Positions 1 to 12,693 of a DNA stretch of 64,000 bases are shown piece after piece. Positions within the stretch are counted from its first letter, which is position 1. Every line of letters starts with the position of its first letter. The position numbers and the translations under genes were made by a program. The notes beneath the pieces were generated by a model that worked only from the letters and a program-made list of their open reading frames with translations, was not told the origin of the DNA and searched no databases. Origin of the DNA: Elmis aenea (lineage: Eukaryota > Arthropoda > Insecta > Coleoptera > Elmidae); contig OX393580.1 in the NCBI GenBank assembly GCA_947652605.1, positions 13,164,159 through 13,228,158 of the forward strand. Reading direction: 5' to 3'.

Positions 1-700
1 ATTATTCAGGTAATTAACTCTGCTAAATAAATACACGTCACATTTGTTTAATGCAATCTATTAAAAATGAAGGACTAAACGAATGTTTGCCAAATTGTTA
101 TACTTTTTAAGAAAATACTGAATTAACTATTTGACACATAAATAATTTTTATATAGAGCTTATTACACTCCCTCATAAATAATCGTCGTCACGCTTATTA
201 AGTAAATAAAATATTAAAGCTTTTTAACATTAGTGGTAACTATTTCATGTATTTTTATCATTTATAAATTATAGTTGGCATTTATAATTTCCAGAAATTT
301 AAATTGCAAATACTGTTTAGTGTAAATGACCTTTAAATTCACCCCTGGTCCTATTTACATACGCCCGAACATAATACGCACACTTTGCCTTATATAAACA
401 CTTATCAGAAGCTTGGATCCTTAAAAATTGCCCTTTTATAACCTTGCAGTCAAGTTTCTGACCTAGTACCATATTTGTTTAAAAATTTAAGGCTTTGTTT
501 TACTGTAAATGTTTACAAGAGCTTATTAAAATATCTCTGAAGTTTATAATTTCTTTGGCCTACTTTTACTTATTTATTTTTCGTATATTCTTCAAACCTT
601 TTCGTACCCAATCCATAATGCCAAGTTTAAAATCCGTTTAAAATATTTTATGTTTCAAAACCGTTTTGTTTTTGTCCATAAAAATCCATTGTTTATTGAA
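1..700. other. AT-rich non-coding stretch
   Basis: I see no open frame with family signature, no inverted repeat and no tandem array. The composition is strongly AT-rich, as in the rest of the window. Confidence 0.5.
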
Positions 701-702
701 TA

Positions 703-1712
703 GAGGGTGTTTCATAATTGAATGCTGATCCTTAAGGGTGTTATTCCTTGGATGATTTTAAGAAAAAATGTTCATATCAATGTAGGTCCGCAACCGCCGT
801 ATTTCTGAGATACAGAGTTTTTTCGTCATATTTTTGATACCGCTTTAGATATTTTTTTGAGTTTTTGTAGGTACTAACTAGGCATAAAAACACATTTTTT
901 TTTCAGAAAAAAAAATTGTATTATTAAACTTTTATTTTCAAACCTTATAGCCCACTAGAATAATCGGAAAAAGATGCATTTTCGTACCTGAAAACAATAA
1001 AAAACATATGTTAATACATGATTTTTAGTATTAATTATCATCTTAAATAAAATACCAACTTCCTAGAAGAAACATAAAAGAAATATAGTTTAAAAAATTT
1101 AAAAAATGCTCATAAAAATTCACTTCAATCTTACAAGGGTATCCATTTCTAATAAAAACATCAACATTTTTGAAACCGTAATAAAATTAACGAAATATAT
1201 ATCCTGCAAAATTTATTAAATACTCGAAAAATTTGCATAATCTTAAACTGATTTTGTTTTTTATTTTTAAAGACATTTATCCTGAGCTACGTTTTGCAGC
1301 TGATCATCATTTAGTAATTTTTGAAAATTAGCACACGGATTTTTTCTTAAGTGGTACGAATTATTAAATGAAAAATTACTAAACATTTAGCCTTAACAAA
1401 TATTTTTTATCATTCCTTAGTAATAGGCGATTTTTCATTTTAAAATAGTGATCATATAGAATTTTAAATCCAACAAGGGAATATTTTAATATTCTGGACG
1501 GTGAATAAATAAAATAAAATGCAAACATGTAAACAAAGTATAATAAACAGTGCGTTTCTTAAGTATTGCAAAAAAATTTAGGAGGTGATTCCTCAACGAA
1601 AATTAAGGGTGTTCTTTCATATAAATTTTTTTCCTTAGACGTCTCCTTTCGGAGTTACACCCCCCTAAAGGGAAGCGGTGAAAATGCTTAAACTCGAATT
1701 TCAATCACCCTG
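703..1712. mobile_element. Possible CAGGGTG-type element remnant
   Basis: The right end reads tcaatcaccctg followed by TA. The left edge reads TA-gagggtgtttcataattg, which resembles a mutated CAGGGTG terminus. The right-terminal stretch (tgcttaaactcgaattt, then atcacc) recurs at 57959-57985, so it belongs to a repeat family. The arms are not inverted copies beyond the ends, so these could be the termini of two different remnants. No coding capacity is visible. Confidence 0.35.
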
Positions 1713-2208
1713 TATAATAATATTACATGAAAAATATTTTTAACAATTAAGTAAATATTCATAGCCACGGTCATTTCGACTTCCTTTTTTGACAAAACAA
1801 TAAAAAATATTAGAGTAATATTAGAGTAATATGTTGCTGATCACAAAAAAAAAACTCTCACCAGCATGATAAAGGATCTAAAGCTTAGTTTTTTAACCAA
1901 CTTAAAAGTATTCTTAATACTCAACTTTCTAGTTCAAAACTACAACTAAAACGTAAATAATTATTCACAAACAAATAACGTAGAAAACAACTATTTCAAA
2001 GGTTCGAATTTATATATTTTATAGTACCTATACTGTCTATTATTGATGAACAATTTCAGAACATTTTTAATATATTTTTGTTTAAAAATCGTCAGTCAGA
2101 TTCTACAAAGTTATTATTGTATAAATTGAAAAAGCGTTAAAATAAAACGTAATAAATATATCAAATATACGAAGGCTTAGAAGGGCCACCGAAAATAATA
2201 TTAAAAAG

Positions 2209-2404
2209 GTGAATTTCACCTTTTATCTTGAAATTTCAACTTTGTAAAAAGGTGAAATTTCACCTTTTATCTTGAAATTTCAACTTTGTGAAAAGGTGAA
2301 ATTTCACCTTTTATCTTGAAATTTCAACTTTGTAAAAAGGTGAAATTTCACCTTTTTCCTAGAAATGTTTTCTTAATTTTTTTTTTAAAAGGTGAAATCT
2401 CACC
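2209..2404 (+). repeat. 44-bp tandem array, left arm of foldback
   Basis: The palindromic core ggtgaaatttcacc occurs at about 2209, 2251, 2295 and 2339 with a diverged copy near 2391, so the period is about 44 bp. Between cores lies cttgaaatttcaactttgt. The same array appears inverted in the right arm. Confidence 0.85.
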
Positions 2405-3189
2405 TTTTTGAAAAGTTGAAATTTAACTTTTCTAGGTAACGTAATTAAAGCACCTATCTCTTTTAGGAGATAAAAATTAATAAGAGTTTGATACAGTATT
2501 TTCCAAAATATATTGTCGTGTCAAATTTTTGTTTTCTTTTGTTTTTTTAGGAGTTACGCCACCATATATTTATTTTTTAAATGGCACCATCCATATTTTG
2601 TTATACGGTTTGAAAGACTTTTTTTCTCTTTTCAACGCACTAAAACTTTTAAACCCATACATAACAAAATGTTTAAGAAGATCGCAAAAGAACAATTTTG
2701 TTTTAAAAGCGTACAGTAATTAATTTACATTAGTAGGCTTTGAAAATAATACAAAACGGTAAAAAATGTATTACAGTAGTTTTGTGTTTACAGTTGCAAC
2801 CTAATTAACTTTTTTTTAAATATTTTACCATTTTGTATTATTTTTAAGCCTACTAATGTAAATTAATTAAAAAAGTTTTAGTGCGTTGAAAAAAAATAAA
2901 ATGTCTTTCAAAGCGTATAAAAAAATATGTGTAGTGCCATTAAAAAGAAAAAACAATATGGTGCCGTAACTCCTAAAAAATAATAGAAAACAAAAATTTG
3001 ACATTAAAACATTTTGGGAAATACTGTATCAAATAACTTTTATTTGAAACTTTTTTTGATAATTCTTTCCAATAACAAAATAAGTGGGGCTGTCATAATA
3101 ACAAAATAAGTAGGGGTGTCACGAGTGATGCCTCAACCCTGTATATTAATTTTTATCTCCTTAAAGAGATAGGTGCTTTAATTACGTCA

Positions 3190-3418
3190 CTTAGAAAAGT
3201 TGAAATTTCAAGAAAAAAGGTGAAATTTCACCTTTTTACAAAGTTGAAATTTCAAGATAAAAGGTGAAATTTCACTTTTTCACAAAGTTGAAATTTCAAG
3301 ATAAAAGGTGAAATTTTACCTTTTTACAAAGTTGAAATTTCAAGATAAAAGGTGAAATTTCACCTTTTTACAAAGTTGAAATTTCAAGATAAAAGGTGAA
3401 ATTTCACCTTTTTAATAT
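3190..3418 (-). repeat. 44-bp tandem array, right arm of foldback
   Basis: Inverted counterpart of the left-arm array, with about five cores of ggtgaaatttcacc separated by acaaagttgaaatttcaag. The copy number differs slightly from the left arm, so unit gain or loss happened after the palindrome formed. Confidence 0.85.
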
Positions 3419-3901
3419 TATTTTCGGTGGCCCTTCTAAGCCTTCGTACAAATAAATACGCTTACATTACAATGATAAATTAAATATTAAATATAACCCG
3501 AGGTATAACATAACTATTCAGCTTATTTAATAATTAATTGAAAACTTATTTTTCTATTTAATACTTATCTTCTAACGATAAGAATACCACCGATTGACAA
3601 TCACTGCTATGGAACATTTTACTGCGATTATTTACTGTTCTACTTTCACCAATTGGCACATAATACGTTACATATACACTATATTTACATCCTTTTCTAC
3701 ATCTAAGTGTAATAATTATTTTCTAAATAGTCAAGTTAATTGGACCAATCTAATTAATGTCCATTACTAATGAGATCGTTTCACACATTAAACAATATTA
3801 CAATTACAGTATTAATTTTTTTGGTTCTACAAACACAATTATTATGTTACAAATTATACAATCAACTTATAAAATATCATTTTCAAGTTAATTGTTACAT
3901 A

Positions 3902-5132
3902 CCGGGTGTAAATGAAGTGTGGTACACCCCCTTTTTTTCTTCAGTTTTGATTTTAAATAAATGAAATTTTAGACATATGATATGTGAAAAAAAACGGGCT
4001 TTTTGAGTCCTTGCACACATTTGTTTCGCCGGAAATGACCCCAACTTTGTTATTTTAAATGGAACACCCTGTATATTTTTATATTTTTGGAAAGAGCAAG
4101 TGATTTTTGATACAACTGCACTATTTTCGTTAATTTTTATAACCTCAAAATTTTTTTAAAACAAAATTTATTTTTTTATTAAAAGTGCCGTGACCTGCAC
4201 AAATTGATTTTTATTATGTCAACAATTGTCCAAAAAACGTTTTCGTAAATTTTAAACGATATTTAGGTTACTTTAATCGGCTTTGAAGGTTGCGGAATCG
4301 GTTTTTTGACAAAAAGTCAATTTTTTTAAATGGAACTATGGTGGTACTAGCGGTTATTTAAATCAAGCATCTTCTAACGGATCTATCGGTACCAATAACT
4401 TGTATTTTTATTAAGAGTCTGCTTCAAAAATTTAAATTTATTGTAAAAATTTATTAAGAGATCCTCTTAATCGCAGTAATCTAATTATGTAAAAATGATT
4501 ACCAAAATTTTTAGACTTTTTAATTAAATGACTATAGTAGTTAAACATAAAACAACGATCATTTGTTTTGTTTTAGTTATGCACAGTGTATTGCGATTAA
4601 CAGGATCTCTCAATAAATTTTCACAATAATTTGAAACTTTTGAAGTAGATTCTTAATAAAAATACAAGTTATTGGTATTGATTGATTCGTTAGAAGATGC
4701 TCCATTTAAATAACTGCTAGTACCAGCATGGTTCCATTTAAAAAAAATTGCCTTTTTGTCAAAAAACCGATTCCGCAACCTTCAAAGCCGATTAAAGTAA
4801 CCTAAATGTCATTTAAAATTTACAAAAACTTTTTTTGGACAATTGTTGACATAATAAAAATCAATTTGTGCAGGTCACGGCACCCTTAAATCAAAATTAA
4901 ATTTTGTTTAAAAAAAAATTTGAGATTATAAAAATTTACCAAAATAGTGCATTTGTATCCAAAATCACTTCCTCTTTCCAAAAATGTAAAAATATACTGG
5001 GTGTTCCATTTAAAATGAAACGGCTCAAAAAGCCCGGTTTTTTGCACATATCATATATGTCTAAATTTTCATTTATTTAAAATCAAAACTAAAGATAAAA
5101 AAGGGGGTGTACCACACTTCATTTACACCCGG
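3902..5132. mobile_element. CCGGGTG-end foldback element, TA-flanked
   Basis: A near-complete palindrome. The left arm begins ccgggtgtaaatgaagtgtg and the right arm ends in its reverse complement; both ends abut TA (3900-3901, 5133-5134). The arms stay homologous almost to the centre near 4517. An internal caccctgta/tactgggtg pair (about 4056 and 4990) shows the CAGGGTG family signature inside the arms. Relatives lie at 25551-26557, 38088-38945 and 54578-54737. There is no transposase; TA flanks suggest Tc1/mariner-type mobilisation (inference). Confidence 0.8.
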
Positions 5133-5376
5133 TATACAAGTAAAACACAGAAGTGAATTATTTATGGTGGTTTGCTTAAACAACCCAGATTTCAGTCAAA
5201 CAAAGAACCTATTCCTAGTCATCTACCACTAGGGGTCATCTACCCCCTCTAGGGGTCGCGAGAAATTTTTTGTGGTTCGCCAAATTCAAAGAAATTTATT
5301 TAACAATAAAAAAAATTAGGCTGTTTTTCAACAAGTATCAGGTACCATAAATTTTTTTAAAAAACGAGCCGAAAGT

Positions 5377-6735
5377 ATGAAAAATAAAAATGTATTTTTG
5401 AAAAAATATATAAAAATTCCTCAGAAGGCTTTACGGGCATCCTTGGAAGTTTCATATTTAATAGGGAAAAATTTGAAACCACCTACGATTGGAGAATCAC
5501 TCATTCTTTATTCAACAATTAAAATTACATCAATTATGTATGGAGAAAAATATGGTAACGATTTAAAAACAATACTATTATCAAGAGATACATACCGTTT
5601 CTCGCCGAATTTCTGCCATATCACGTAATATAAAATCAGTTCTGTTAAACCCAATGCAAAACTTGACGAAACTACTGACATTACTAAAATGTCTCAATTA
5701 ATTGTTAGTGTGAGATCCGTTTTTGAAGAAAACCTATCAGAAGAATTTTTATGTTGTAAAAAATTAGAAGGAAAAACAAATGGAGAGAAAATATTTGAAA
5801 TTATTAATAGATATTTTAAAACAAATGACCTTACCTGGACTAAGAGGGTTAATAATGAAAATTGCTCCCCAAATAGTATTCAACCATTGCATGATACATA
5901 GACAAGCTCTTGTTGCAAAAGACATTGATGAAGAATTGCATTCTGTGTATGATACATTATTACTACATACCGAAGAAAGCTTTCACGCGGCAAAATACTG
6001 CGACGAATTTTCAATTTGAGAAACGACGTTTACATTTTTTGGTAGAAAATATATTGGCAAGTTCATTAATTAATGAAGATTGGCTCGGAAAACTCAGTTA
6101 CATGGTTGACATTTTCGAAAAACTTAACGATTTGAATTTGAGTCTACAGGGAGAGAGTACAAACATTTTAACATCGAGCAGTAAAATTGAAGCTTTTAAA
6201 AATAAGCTGATACTTTGGCAAGGACAATTAAACAAAAACAACACAGACATGATCCCGTGCTTTTCAAAATTTACTAAAGAAAATAATATAGGTTTCTTGT
6301 TATTAAAAAACATCATTTCCCGTCATCTGATAAAATTGGGAGAAAACTTTTCGAAAAGGTTCGAAAAATTCCAGATAATGAATTAGGTTGGATCCGTGAA
6401 CCATTTTAGTTTGATATTTTTAATTCCAATATTCCTTTAAATGAAAAAAAAAATTGTTTCAAGCGACACTGCGCATTCAGTTTAAGTCTCTTTATTGCCA
6501 AACATTTTGGTTATCGATTGAATATGCCGATTTGAAGAAAAATGCAATCAATATTTTGATTCAGTTTGCATCGACCTACTTATGTGAACCGGCTTTTCAA
6601 AATTAGTTGCCATTAAAACAAAATTTCAATCTCGATTGGATCCGGAGGAGGATTTACGGCTTGCGATTTCCAATACAGATCCGAACATAGGAGCAATCGT
6701 GAGCTCGTTGCAAGCGCATACCTCACATTGAATTC
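5377..6735 (+). pseudogene. hAT transposase pseudogene, GTF2IRD2/SCAND3/ZBED5-like
   Basis: Consecutive fragments in different frames match the order of this hAT transposase class. They are an N-terminal piece with the PTIGESLI segment (5377-5628), LDETTDIT (near 5660), a segment with EEFLCCKKLEGKTNGE (5689-5850), HCMIHRQALVAKD (5885-5925), a block with LNDLNLSLQGES and IEAFKNKL (6020-6386), and a C-terminal dimerisation block containing CEPAF and KFQSRLDPEEDLRLAISN (about 6585-6735). The reading frame is broken by several frameshifts and stops, and the BED zinc finger is not seen. It cannot encode active transposase. Related genes have been domesticated in vertebrates, but the decay here argues against function. 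Confidence 0.85.
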
Positions 6736-6877
6736 ATATGATGTAAAGTTTTTAAAAGTATTTTTCATTAAAAAAATATTTCATAAATAAAACCGTTGTT
6801 TCATAAAATTGTGTGTTATTCAGACCTCTAATAAGACAAAAACATACGCGCAAATCCCAAAGAAAATTTCACCTTAA

Positions 6878-8640
6878 CCCATTAACGCCCAAATTAATTT
6901 TTTTTGTCACACCTATATGAATTTCAGATAATTTGCTATTTGTAGTCTTCTAAAGACGTTGGTACCTGCCAAAATTTAATACTCCCACTAGTTCATGTGC
7001 TAGGGGCTGTCATATGGATAGGACGCTGGGAAGGAGAGATATATTTATACGATAAATTGAAAACTAATTTATATTGCAGTAAAAAATAGAAATAGCTATA
7101 ATAAGTAATGATAAAGTCTTAACTGAAAAGAAACAATAATGAATGGAATAATTCTTTAAAAAAATATTTAAAATTTAATTGTTTTTATGGTATTGTGAAA
7201 AAACAAGTTGTGCATAATTTCTCATTGCACTTGCCCCAAAACGTAAGCGTTCCATTTTTTCCCTCTAACAGAAATTGAATGTTTTTCTAGCAACCAATCG
7301 TGCTGATCCACACCTCCCATGTACTTATTATAATAATGGATTACTCTCGGTTGAGGAAATGCGATACGATCTTTTTTTTTCCCTACTCCATCGAGGAGCT
7401 AATGGTTCCACGGTATCAAAATTTGTTGCCAGAGACACGCATTTGTTGTCGTTCCATTTAACAACTAAAATCTTATTTTTTTGATCGAACTGAAAATCAT
7501 ATGTTCCTCTTGCAGCTTTTTCAAGTTCTTTTGTCGATTTTATTGGGCACTTTGCGAACTAAAGCTACTTCTAAATCGTCGTCATCAGATCAATAGTCTC
7601 TCTCGCTTGGCAGTGTGTGATAGCCGGTGAATATGAGGAATCCGAAAAACATTTTTATTTCATCTGCAGTTATAGAAAAGTCATGTTTATTTTTTTGCGT
7701 TGATGCGTAACGGATTGTTTCGTCTACTATCATTTGATAAACGTGACTGTCAAAAAGCTGTTCAAAAATACTGACCGATATCAAATCAGCTAAAGCTTCT
7801 TTCAGTTCACACAATTTTTCATCAGGCACGTTACCCAGTAAATTTGTTTCATAACTTGAAATAACTTTCTTCCAATCCGTACAATCTTGTTTTTTTTTAT
7901 CTAATTTTCTTTTCTTTCCGGTTGATGGGTCATTTGAAGTTGAAGGAGCATTCGTTACGAAGAAAGTTAATGGTGACGTATTCTTCTTCAAAGTCGTCTT
8001 TATCGTTATTTATCTCGACTTCTGCAGATCCTGGAATGTCACTTACTACAGGAAATGTAAGATCTTCGTCGTCAATGCCCTCTTCATCTATCATATCGTC
8101 GACGTCAGGGGGTAACGCCAGAATGTCTGCTTCAATTTCCTCTTCTATACAATATTCCCAAGCCTTTTCCAAAGTTTTAAAAACTTGTCTATTCATAATT
8201 TGTGTGATAAGTTAAAAACCTCTAATGAAAATTCACACATTGTATACATGGCTCAGGTGCTTGCCAATCCCAGCGTCATATTTATAGGACACTGAGATTT
8301 GCTAACTCTGGGAAAAAGCTTCAGTGAAAATCGACCAAAAATGATAGTTTACATAATTAGTTACGTTTATTGGCATATCATAACTGCAAAAAAAAATTAT
8401 TACCAGGGTTATTGTTGTCAAGGGCGCTATAGATGTATTACCGCGCACTATTCTCGCAAATAGGTGGTGTTTACATTTATTCTACACCATGGTGCAAAAT
8501 AATTCTCGTAAACTAATCCAAGAGAAGGAAGCTTACACGTGTTCCTTTCAATGTGGCGGTAAATGTTTGTATATGCCGGAAGAAGGCGCAAAAAAAAATT
8601 AAAATATTTTCCTACAAATAGGACACTGGGCGTTAACGGG
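6878..8640 (-). mobile_element. piggyBac-like transposon, internally deleted, nested in hAT
   Basis: The ends are cccattaacgccca on the left and the reverse complement of cccgttaacgccca on the right, each directly flanked by TTAA (6874-6877 and 8641-8644). This is the canonical piggyBac target duplication and CCC-type terminus. Subterminal copies of ataggac(g/a)ctggg occur at about 7016, 8285 and 8620, in piggyBac-like internal repeats. The element carries minus-strand transposase pieces and sits downstream of the hAT C-terminal coding remnant, so it inserted after the hAT. Confidence 0.9.
7280..8196 (-). pseudogene. piggyBac transposase, frameshifted and internally deleted
   Basis: Reading the minus strand from ATG at 8196, an acidic N-terminal region (runs of Asp/Glu, typical of piggyBac transposases) continues to about 7980. 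There it shifts frame into a segment with GKKRKLDKKK and then the start of the DDE_Tnp_1_7 domain (ITADEIKMFFGFLIFTGYHT near 7610-7670). At about 7590 the sequence jumps to a late-domain segment at 7280-7560 containing KELEKAARGTYDF and VVKWNDNK, followed by a decayed HYYNKYMGGVDQHD-like stretch. The middle of the catalytic domain is missing and stops are present, so this is a non-functional copy that could at most be mobilised in trans. Confidence 0.85.
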
Positions 8641-8756
8641 TTAACTACCTTGACGATTAAAAAAACACGTCTACTGTCTATCCAGGAGTCGCGACAAAAT
8701 TTTACACATAATGGGGGGTCGGAAATGAAAATAGTTTGCGCACCACTGATTATCTA

Positions 8757-9690
8757 CAATCCAGATTACAAAGTTACAACATCAAAACATATGTTTACTT
8801 CGGTTGTAAAAAGCCTTTTTATACTATACTAATAAATCAATTGACATTGAATATTATTTAACGGAACTTTGTGCTAATTATGAACGATTATATATTACAC
8901 AAAAAAAAGACTGTCAGCGGAATAAAATTATTATTTTCATCAATATTTAAACTAGACAAAATATGTTTTAACCCTGTACCATTCTTTCTATGCCAGACAC
9001 GGTAGTTAAGCTACGAAGATTGCCATAAATTCTACTTAACAAGTAAATCAACAGCCAACCACAATTTCCGTAAACTAAAGATTGTGCAAAATAACTTTTT
9101 CTATTGGAAATAACTTATCGTAAATCAGTAGGAGTGGATAACGGAATTATTAAATACAGCCTTGCATTTACATTTCATCACGATCAGACCACAGCCAAAG
9201 CCCGATCCCTGATGCAATGCAATCTTTATTAAAATGGAAATTTTCCATTTTTCTTTTTATATTTTCTTAACGGTCGGCTTTAAGTATTCACTCGTCGCAA
9301 TAATCAGTTTGCTAATCTCATGAGAAACGATCCTTTGTCTAGAAGATTAATCAATCGCTTTTTTTAATACTCTTTTTATGATATTGTTTTTAATACCTAC
9401 CAATTAACTATTATCGACAAGTCGATGCAAAACTTCTAGGTTAGCTTTAACATCTGAAGTGAAGCCCGTCATGCACAACATTAGTATTAAAATATCTTGG
9501 GCATACACTCATATTTACTTTTAATTTACAGATAATCACGATAATAACACGTACTCAAAAATATTAAAATGCACCATCCGTCTTGCAAAATGACTCGCGG
9601 ACGAAAAATATAGATACTAAACAACGTAAAAGAACTATTTATAAATATGTGCCCCGTGTACAGATGGGACAATTTCTGAAACCAGCCACT
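8757..9690. other. Non-coding stretch between hAT and LINE
   Basis: AT-rich; I see no family signature, strong inverted repeat or array. Confidence 0.45.
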
Positions 9691-9704
9691 TCAAACATAA
9701 TAAT

Positions 9705-11400
9705 ATGTCTATTTATCTTTGTCCCACTTCTTACGAGGAAGTCTATAAAATTATAATGTCACTTAAAAACACAAAATCAACAGGAGAAGATAAAATCCCA
9801 ACAAACCTCTTAAAATATACTGCCGACTTAATATCTGGACCTCTGTCACATTATAAACCTCTCATTAAAAATGGCATATTTCCTAACAAACTGAAATGTG
9901 CAAAAATCAAACCAATCCACAAAAAAGGGGATGTAAGTGACATAGGGAACTATAGGTCCATAACCATACTCACAATAATTAGCAAGATATTTGAAAAAAT
10001 AATCTACAAGAGAATTAAAAATTACGTAGAACACTTTGGCTTTATAAACAACGCTCAAAATGGATTAAGGAAAGGCAAAACAACTACCCGCGCTATTTAC
10101 ATGGCAATCCGAAATGTACTTTAATATCTCAATAAAGACGAACACACCATCGTCATGTGTGTTGATCTCTCAAAAACTTTCGATAGTGTTGACCACGAGA
10201 TACTGCTAACGAAATTAAAACACTATGGCATACGAGGGACCGCCCATAACCTTATAAAATCTTATCTCTCGGAAAGAAACCAATATGTTGCCGGAAAAGA
10301 CTCGTCAGGTAGGTTTCTAAAATCTAACAAAAAGAAAATCAATAAAGGAGTCCCGCAAGGATCAATCTTAGGCCCCCTCCTATACATACTGTACACTAAT
10401 GATCTTCCAGATTTTACCAAAACTTCCCTTATACAATTTGCCGATGACGCATCTGCTATTATTAGTGACTCGGATTCCAAAATTCTGAACAAAACTCTTT
10501 GACTGCTTAGGCCAACTCCAGCATTGGTTCACATTAAAAAATTTAACCTTAAACGTCAATAAAACTCAAGTAATAAAATTTTCACAAAGTAAAATAACCT
10601 CCGACTTAAAACTTCAAAGTAATTCCACAACTATAAGTAAATGTTGTTAATAAAATACCATGTCTTGGTTTATGTATTGACTCTAGACTGGACTGGTCAT
10701 ACCACTTTGAACGCCTGTCACAAAGCCTATCACGGTGTCCGTTCGCACTAAAAAAAATCCTTAAAAAATTGGTCAATACAAACGCGGCCAAAACTGCATA
10801 TGATGCATATGTTGAATCTAGGTTACGCTATGCTGTAATTTTTTGGGGTAACGCTAGTGACTCTGAACGCCTCTTTATTATACAAAAACGATGTATAAGA
10901 AATATTTTTGGTGTAAACTACCGAGATCACTGTAAAGATACTTTTCGTGACAAAGAAATATTAACTTTTTACGCTCTATTCATTCTTAAAGCTATCCTTT
11001 TCGTAGGAAATAATTTTGATCTATTCAAAGTGAATATAAGAAACCATGCAGCCAATACCCGACATAAAAAAAATCTAAAGCCCGATTGCTTCAAATATAC
11101 CCATCTTCAAAAAAAAAATTGCCTCTATAATTATTGCTATATATAACAAATTTAACACATCACCTGAGAGTATAAAAAATCTTCCTACTCCCGACTTGAA
11201 GAAAAGATTAAGTAATGTTTTAATTTCTAAAGCTTACTATGGAGTTAGTGAATACCTTAATGACGCTTACTTTAAAAACTCTTTTAAGTAAATATAATTT
11301 TGTGTGTATATATGCGTATAAATGTGTATTATCATTATTGTGACATGTTCTACGCCTTTTTGGATATTCAGAACAAATAAAGACTACTACTACAACTACT
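9705..11400 (+). pseudogene. Jockey-type non-LTR retrotransposon, 5'-truncated ORF2
   Basis: Reverse transcriptase blocks appear in order. They are the finger region with STGEDKIPTNLLKY and NYRSITIL (9705-10124), the A motif [16 protein letters not shown] (10155-), the B motif [19 protein letters not shown], and the C motif FADDASAI (about 10440). After a stop at 10499-10503 a thumb and C-terminal region continues in other frames (AYDAYVESRLRYAVIFWGN at 10795-10850, later QKRCIRNIFG). The element ends with an AATAAA-like signal and a short actactactac tail near 11400, typical of LINE 3' ends. No endonuclease domain is present upstream, so the copy is 5'-truncated. Premature stops (10122, 10500) make it inactive. 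Jockey versus a related clade is judged from motif resemblance only. Confidence 0.88.
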
Positions 11401-11404
11401 AAAG

Positions 11405-12350
11405 TTCTGAGTTTAACTGGTGTTTAATTATAAATATACATAGCCTTTGATTCTATACCATAGCTTTCTTCACGAGAGTATGTTAAGGGCAACTAGATCC
11501 CCGGGTCACTTGCATTTTAATCGTTTACACCAGTGTTCTCTTACTAGAGAACGATGTCACTACTAGTTTAAATTCCTAAATGCGTTTGATGATCTGCTCA
11601 CATGAGTAGCTACACTTGTGAAGCTGTTTCTTTGCTGGAAAGAAATTTAGGAAATCGCAAGCGATTTAGTATTGTACAACAACTTTGTTTTGTAGATGTA
11701 GTCTCCATTTTTTAAGTAAATCTCGAGTAAAAAAGTATTGCTGGCTAAATATCTAAAAGCAGCAACGTTTTGACTGATATGCCCTGAGACTACGTGTTGC
11801 CCATGTATAGCACCAACTTCACTTCCACGATCTCTGTGTTCATGTGAGAATACAAGGTAATAGTAATTTAAAGTTATGTGCGGAAATTCCCTTCATTTCG
11901 TTTTGAAAATTAAACAGAAGTTCTCTTGTACATAATCGTTACCTTGCAGCTAAATAACTGTTTACCGTGGTTCACAAACTCTTTCATGAAAACTGCTTAT
12001 GTGCATGTTAGAAGTTCTACCCAGTTTTTTTACGTTTATTGACTTTGTTTTTTTTTAATCTTGTTTTTTTTAAATCTTGTTTTTTTATTGTTTTCAAACA
12101 AAATGCATTAATTAAATGCTAAAACCATACATTTGTAAATAAGTAATAATTATAAATTAGGAGTTTTAGTTTGAAAATAACATTTGAGAGGCTCATATTT
12201 TTAATTAAAGTATTTTATCTTAATTATCACATAATAACCTTTATTTCCTGTTAATGATATTCGATAAACTATGATAAATTGGTTCTTATAAAATATTATA
12301 TCATTGTTAACAGAAAAAAATAATCTTTAAATCTAAGTCATCGCCTACTA
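11405..12350. other. Non-coding stretch
   Basis: No gene or element ends recognised. Short direct repeats of tcttgtttttttt lie at about 12058-12090. Confidence 0.4.
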
Positions 12351-12691
12351 CGACTACCATTTAAAAAAAAGTTGTTTTGTCAAATATCTCGCACAGTAAT
12401 TTATAAATAAAAATCTCACTATCGCCATCTTATAGCAAACAAAATCTGCAAAAAAAAAATCTTTTGGCGTTATTATGTATTCGCAACAATAGCCGAGATA
12501 TTTAAGTTTAAAAATTTTGATTGATTTCGGTTTTTTCGTTGTATCACGTAAGCCATGGAATTTTAAACAAAACAAGATCTTGTTATAAAATACACTCCTA
12601 AATAGCTAACTTTTGTCCCATTTAACCAACCTTGTATTTTCATTATTTACGGAGATAGCAATAGTGTCCCATGGAACAGTGAAATACCCTG
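12350..12691. mobile_element. CAGGGTA-type element remnant (right end)
   Basis: The segment ends in gaaataccctg followed by TA, and its internal style (phrases such as tttacggagatagcaatagtg) matches the CAGGGTG-end elements in this window. No left partner is found, so it is a truncated copy. Confidence 0.4.
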
Positions 12692-12693
12692 TA

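Larger units (their letters stand above)
2168..3448. mobile_element. Foldback (palindromic) transposon with internal 44-bp arrays
   Basis: The whole 1.28 kb is one large inverted repeat centred near 2808. The termini are tacgaaggcttagaagggcc on the left and its reverse complement on the right, directly flanked by the 6-bp repeat caaata (2162-2167 and 3449-3454), which is a target-site duplication. Each arm carries a short tandem array of a 44-bp unit built on the palindrome ggtgaaatttcacc. The inner arms match each other down to a short spacer around 2765-2825. No transposase frame is present, so it is non-autonomous. The superfamily is not identified; a 6-bp duplication does not fit the TA-type foldbacks elsewhere in the window. 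Confidence 0.85.
5165..8748 (+). mobile_element. Decayed hAT transposon (GTF2IRD2/SCAND3-like), interrupted by piggyBac
   Basis: The transposase remnant at 5377-6735 defines the element. Proposed ends are tggtggtttgct on the left and the reverse complement of cagtggtgcgca on the right. They are flanked by attattta (5157-5164) and attatcta (8749-8756), a 7 of 8 match consistent with an 8-bp hAT duplication. Without the nested piggyBac the element is about 1.8 kb. The left end is weakly conserved, so the exact boundaries are tentative. Confidence 0.5.
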
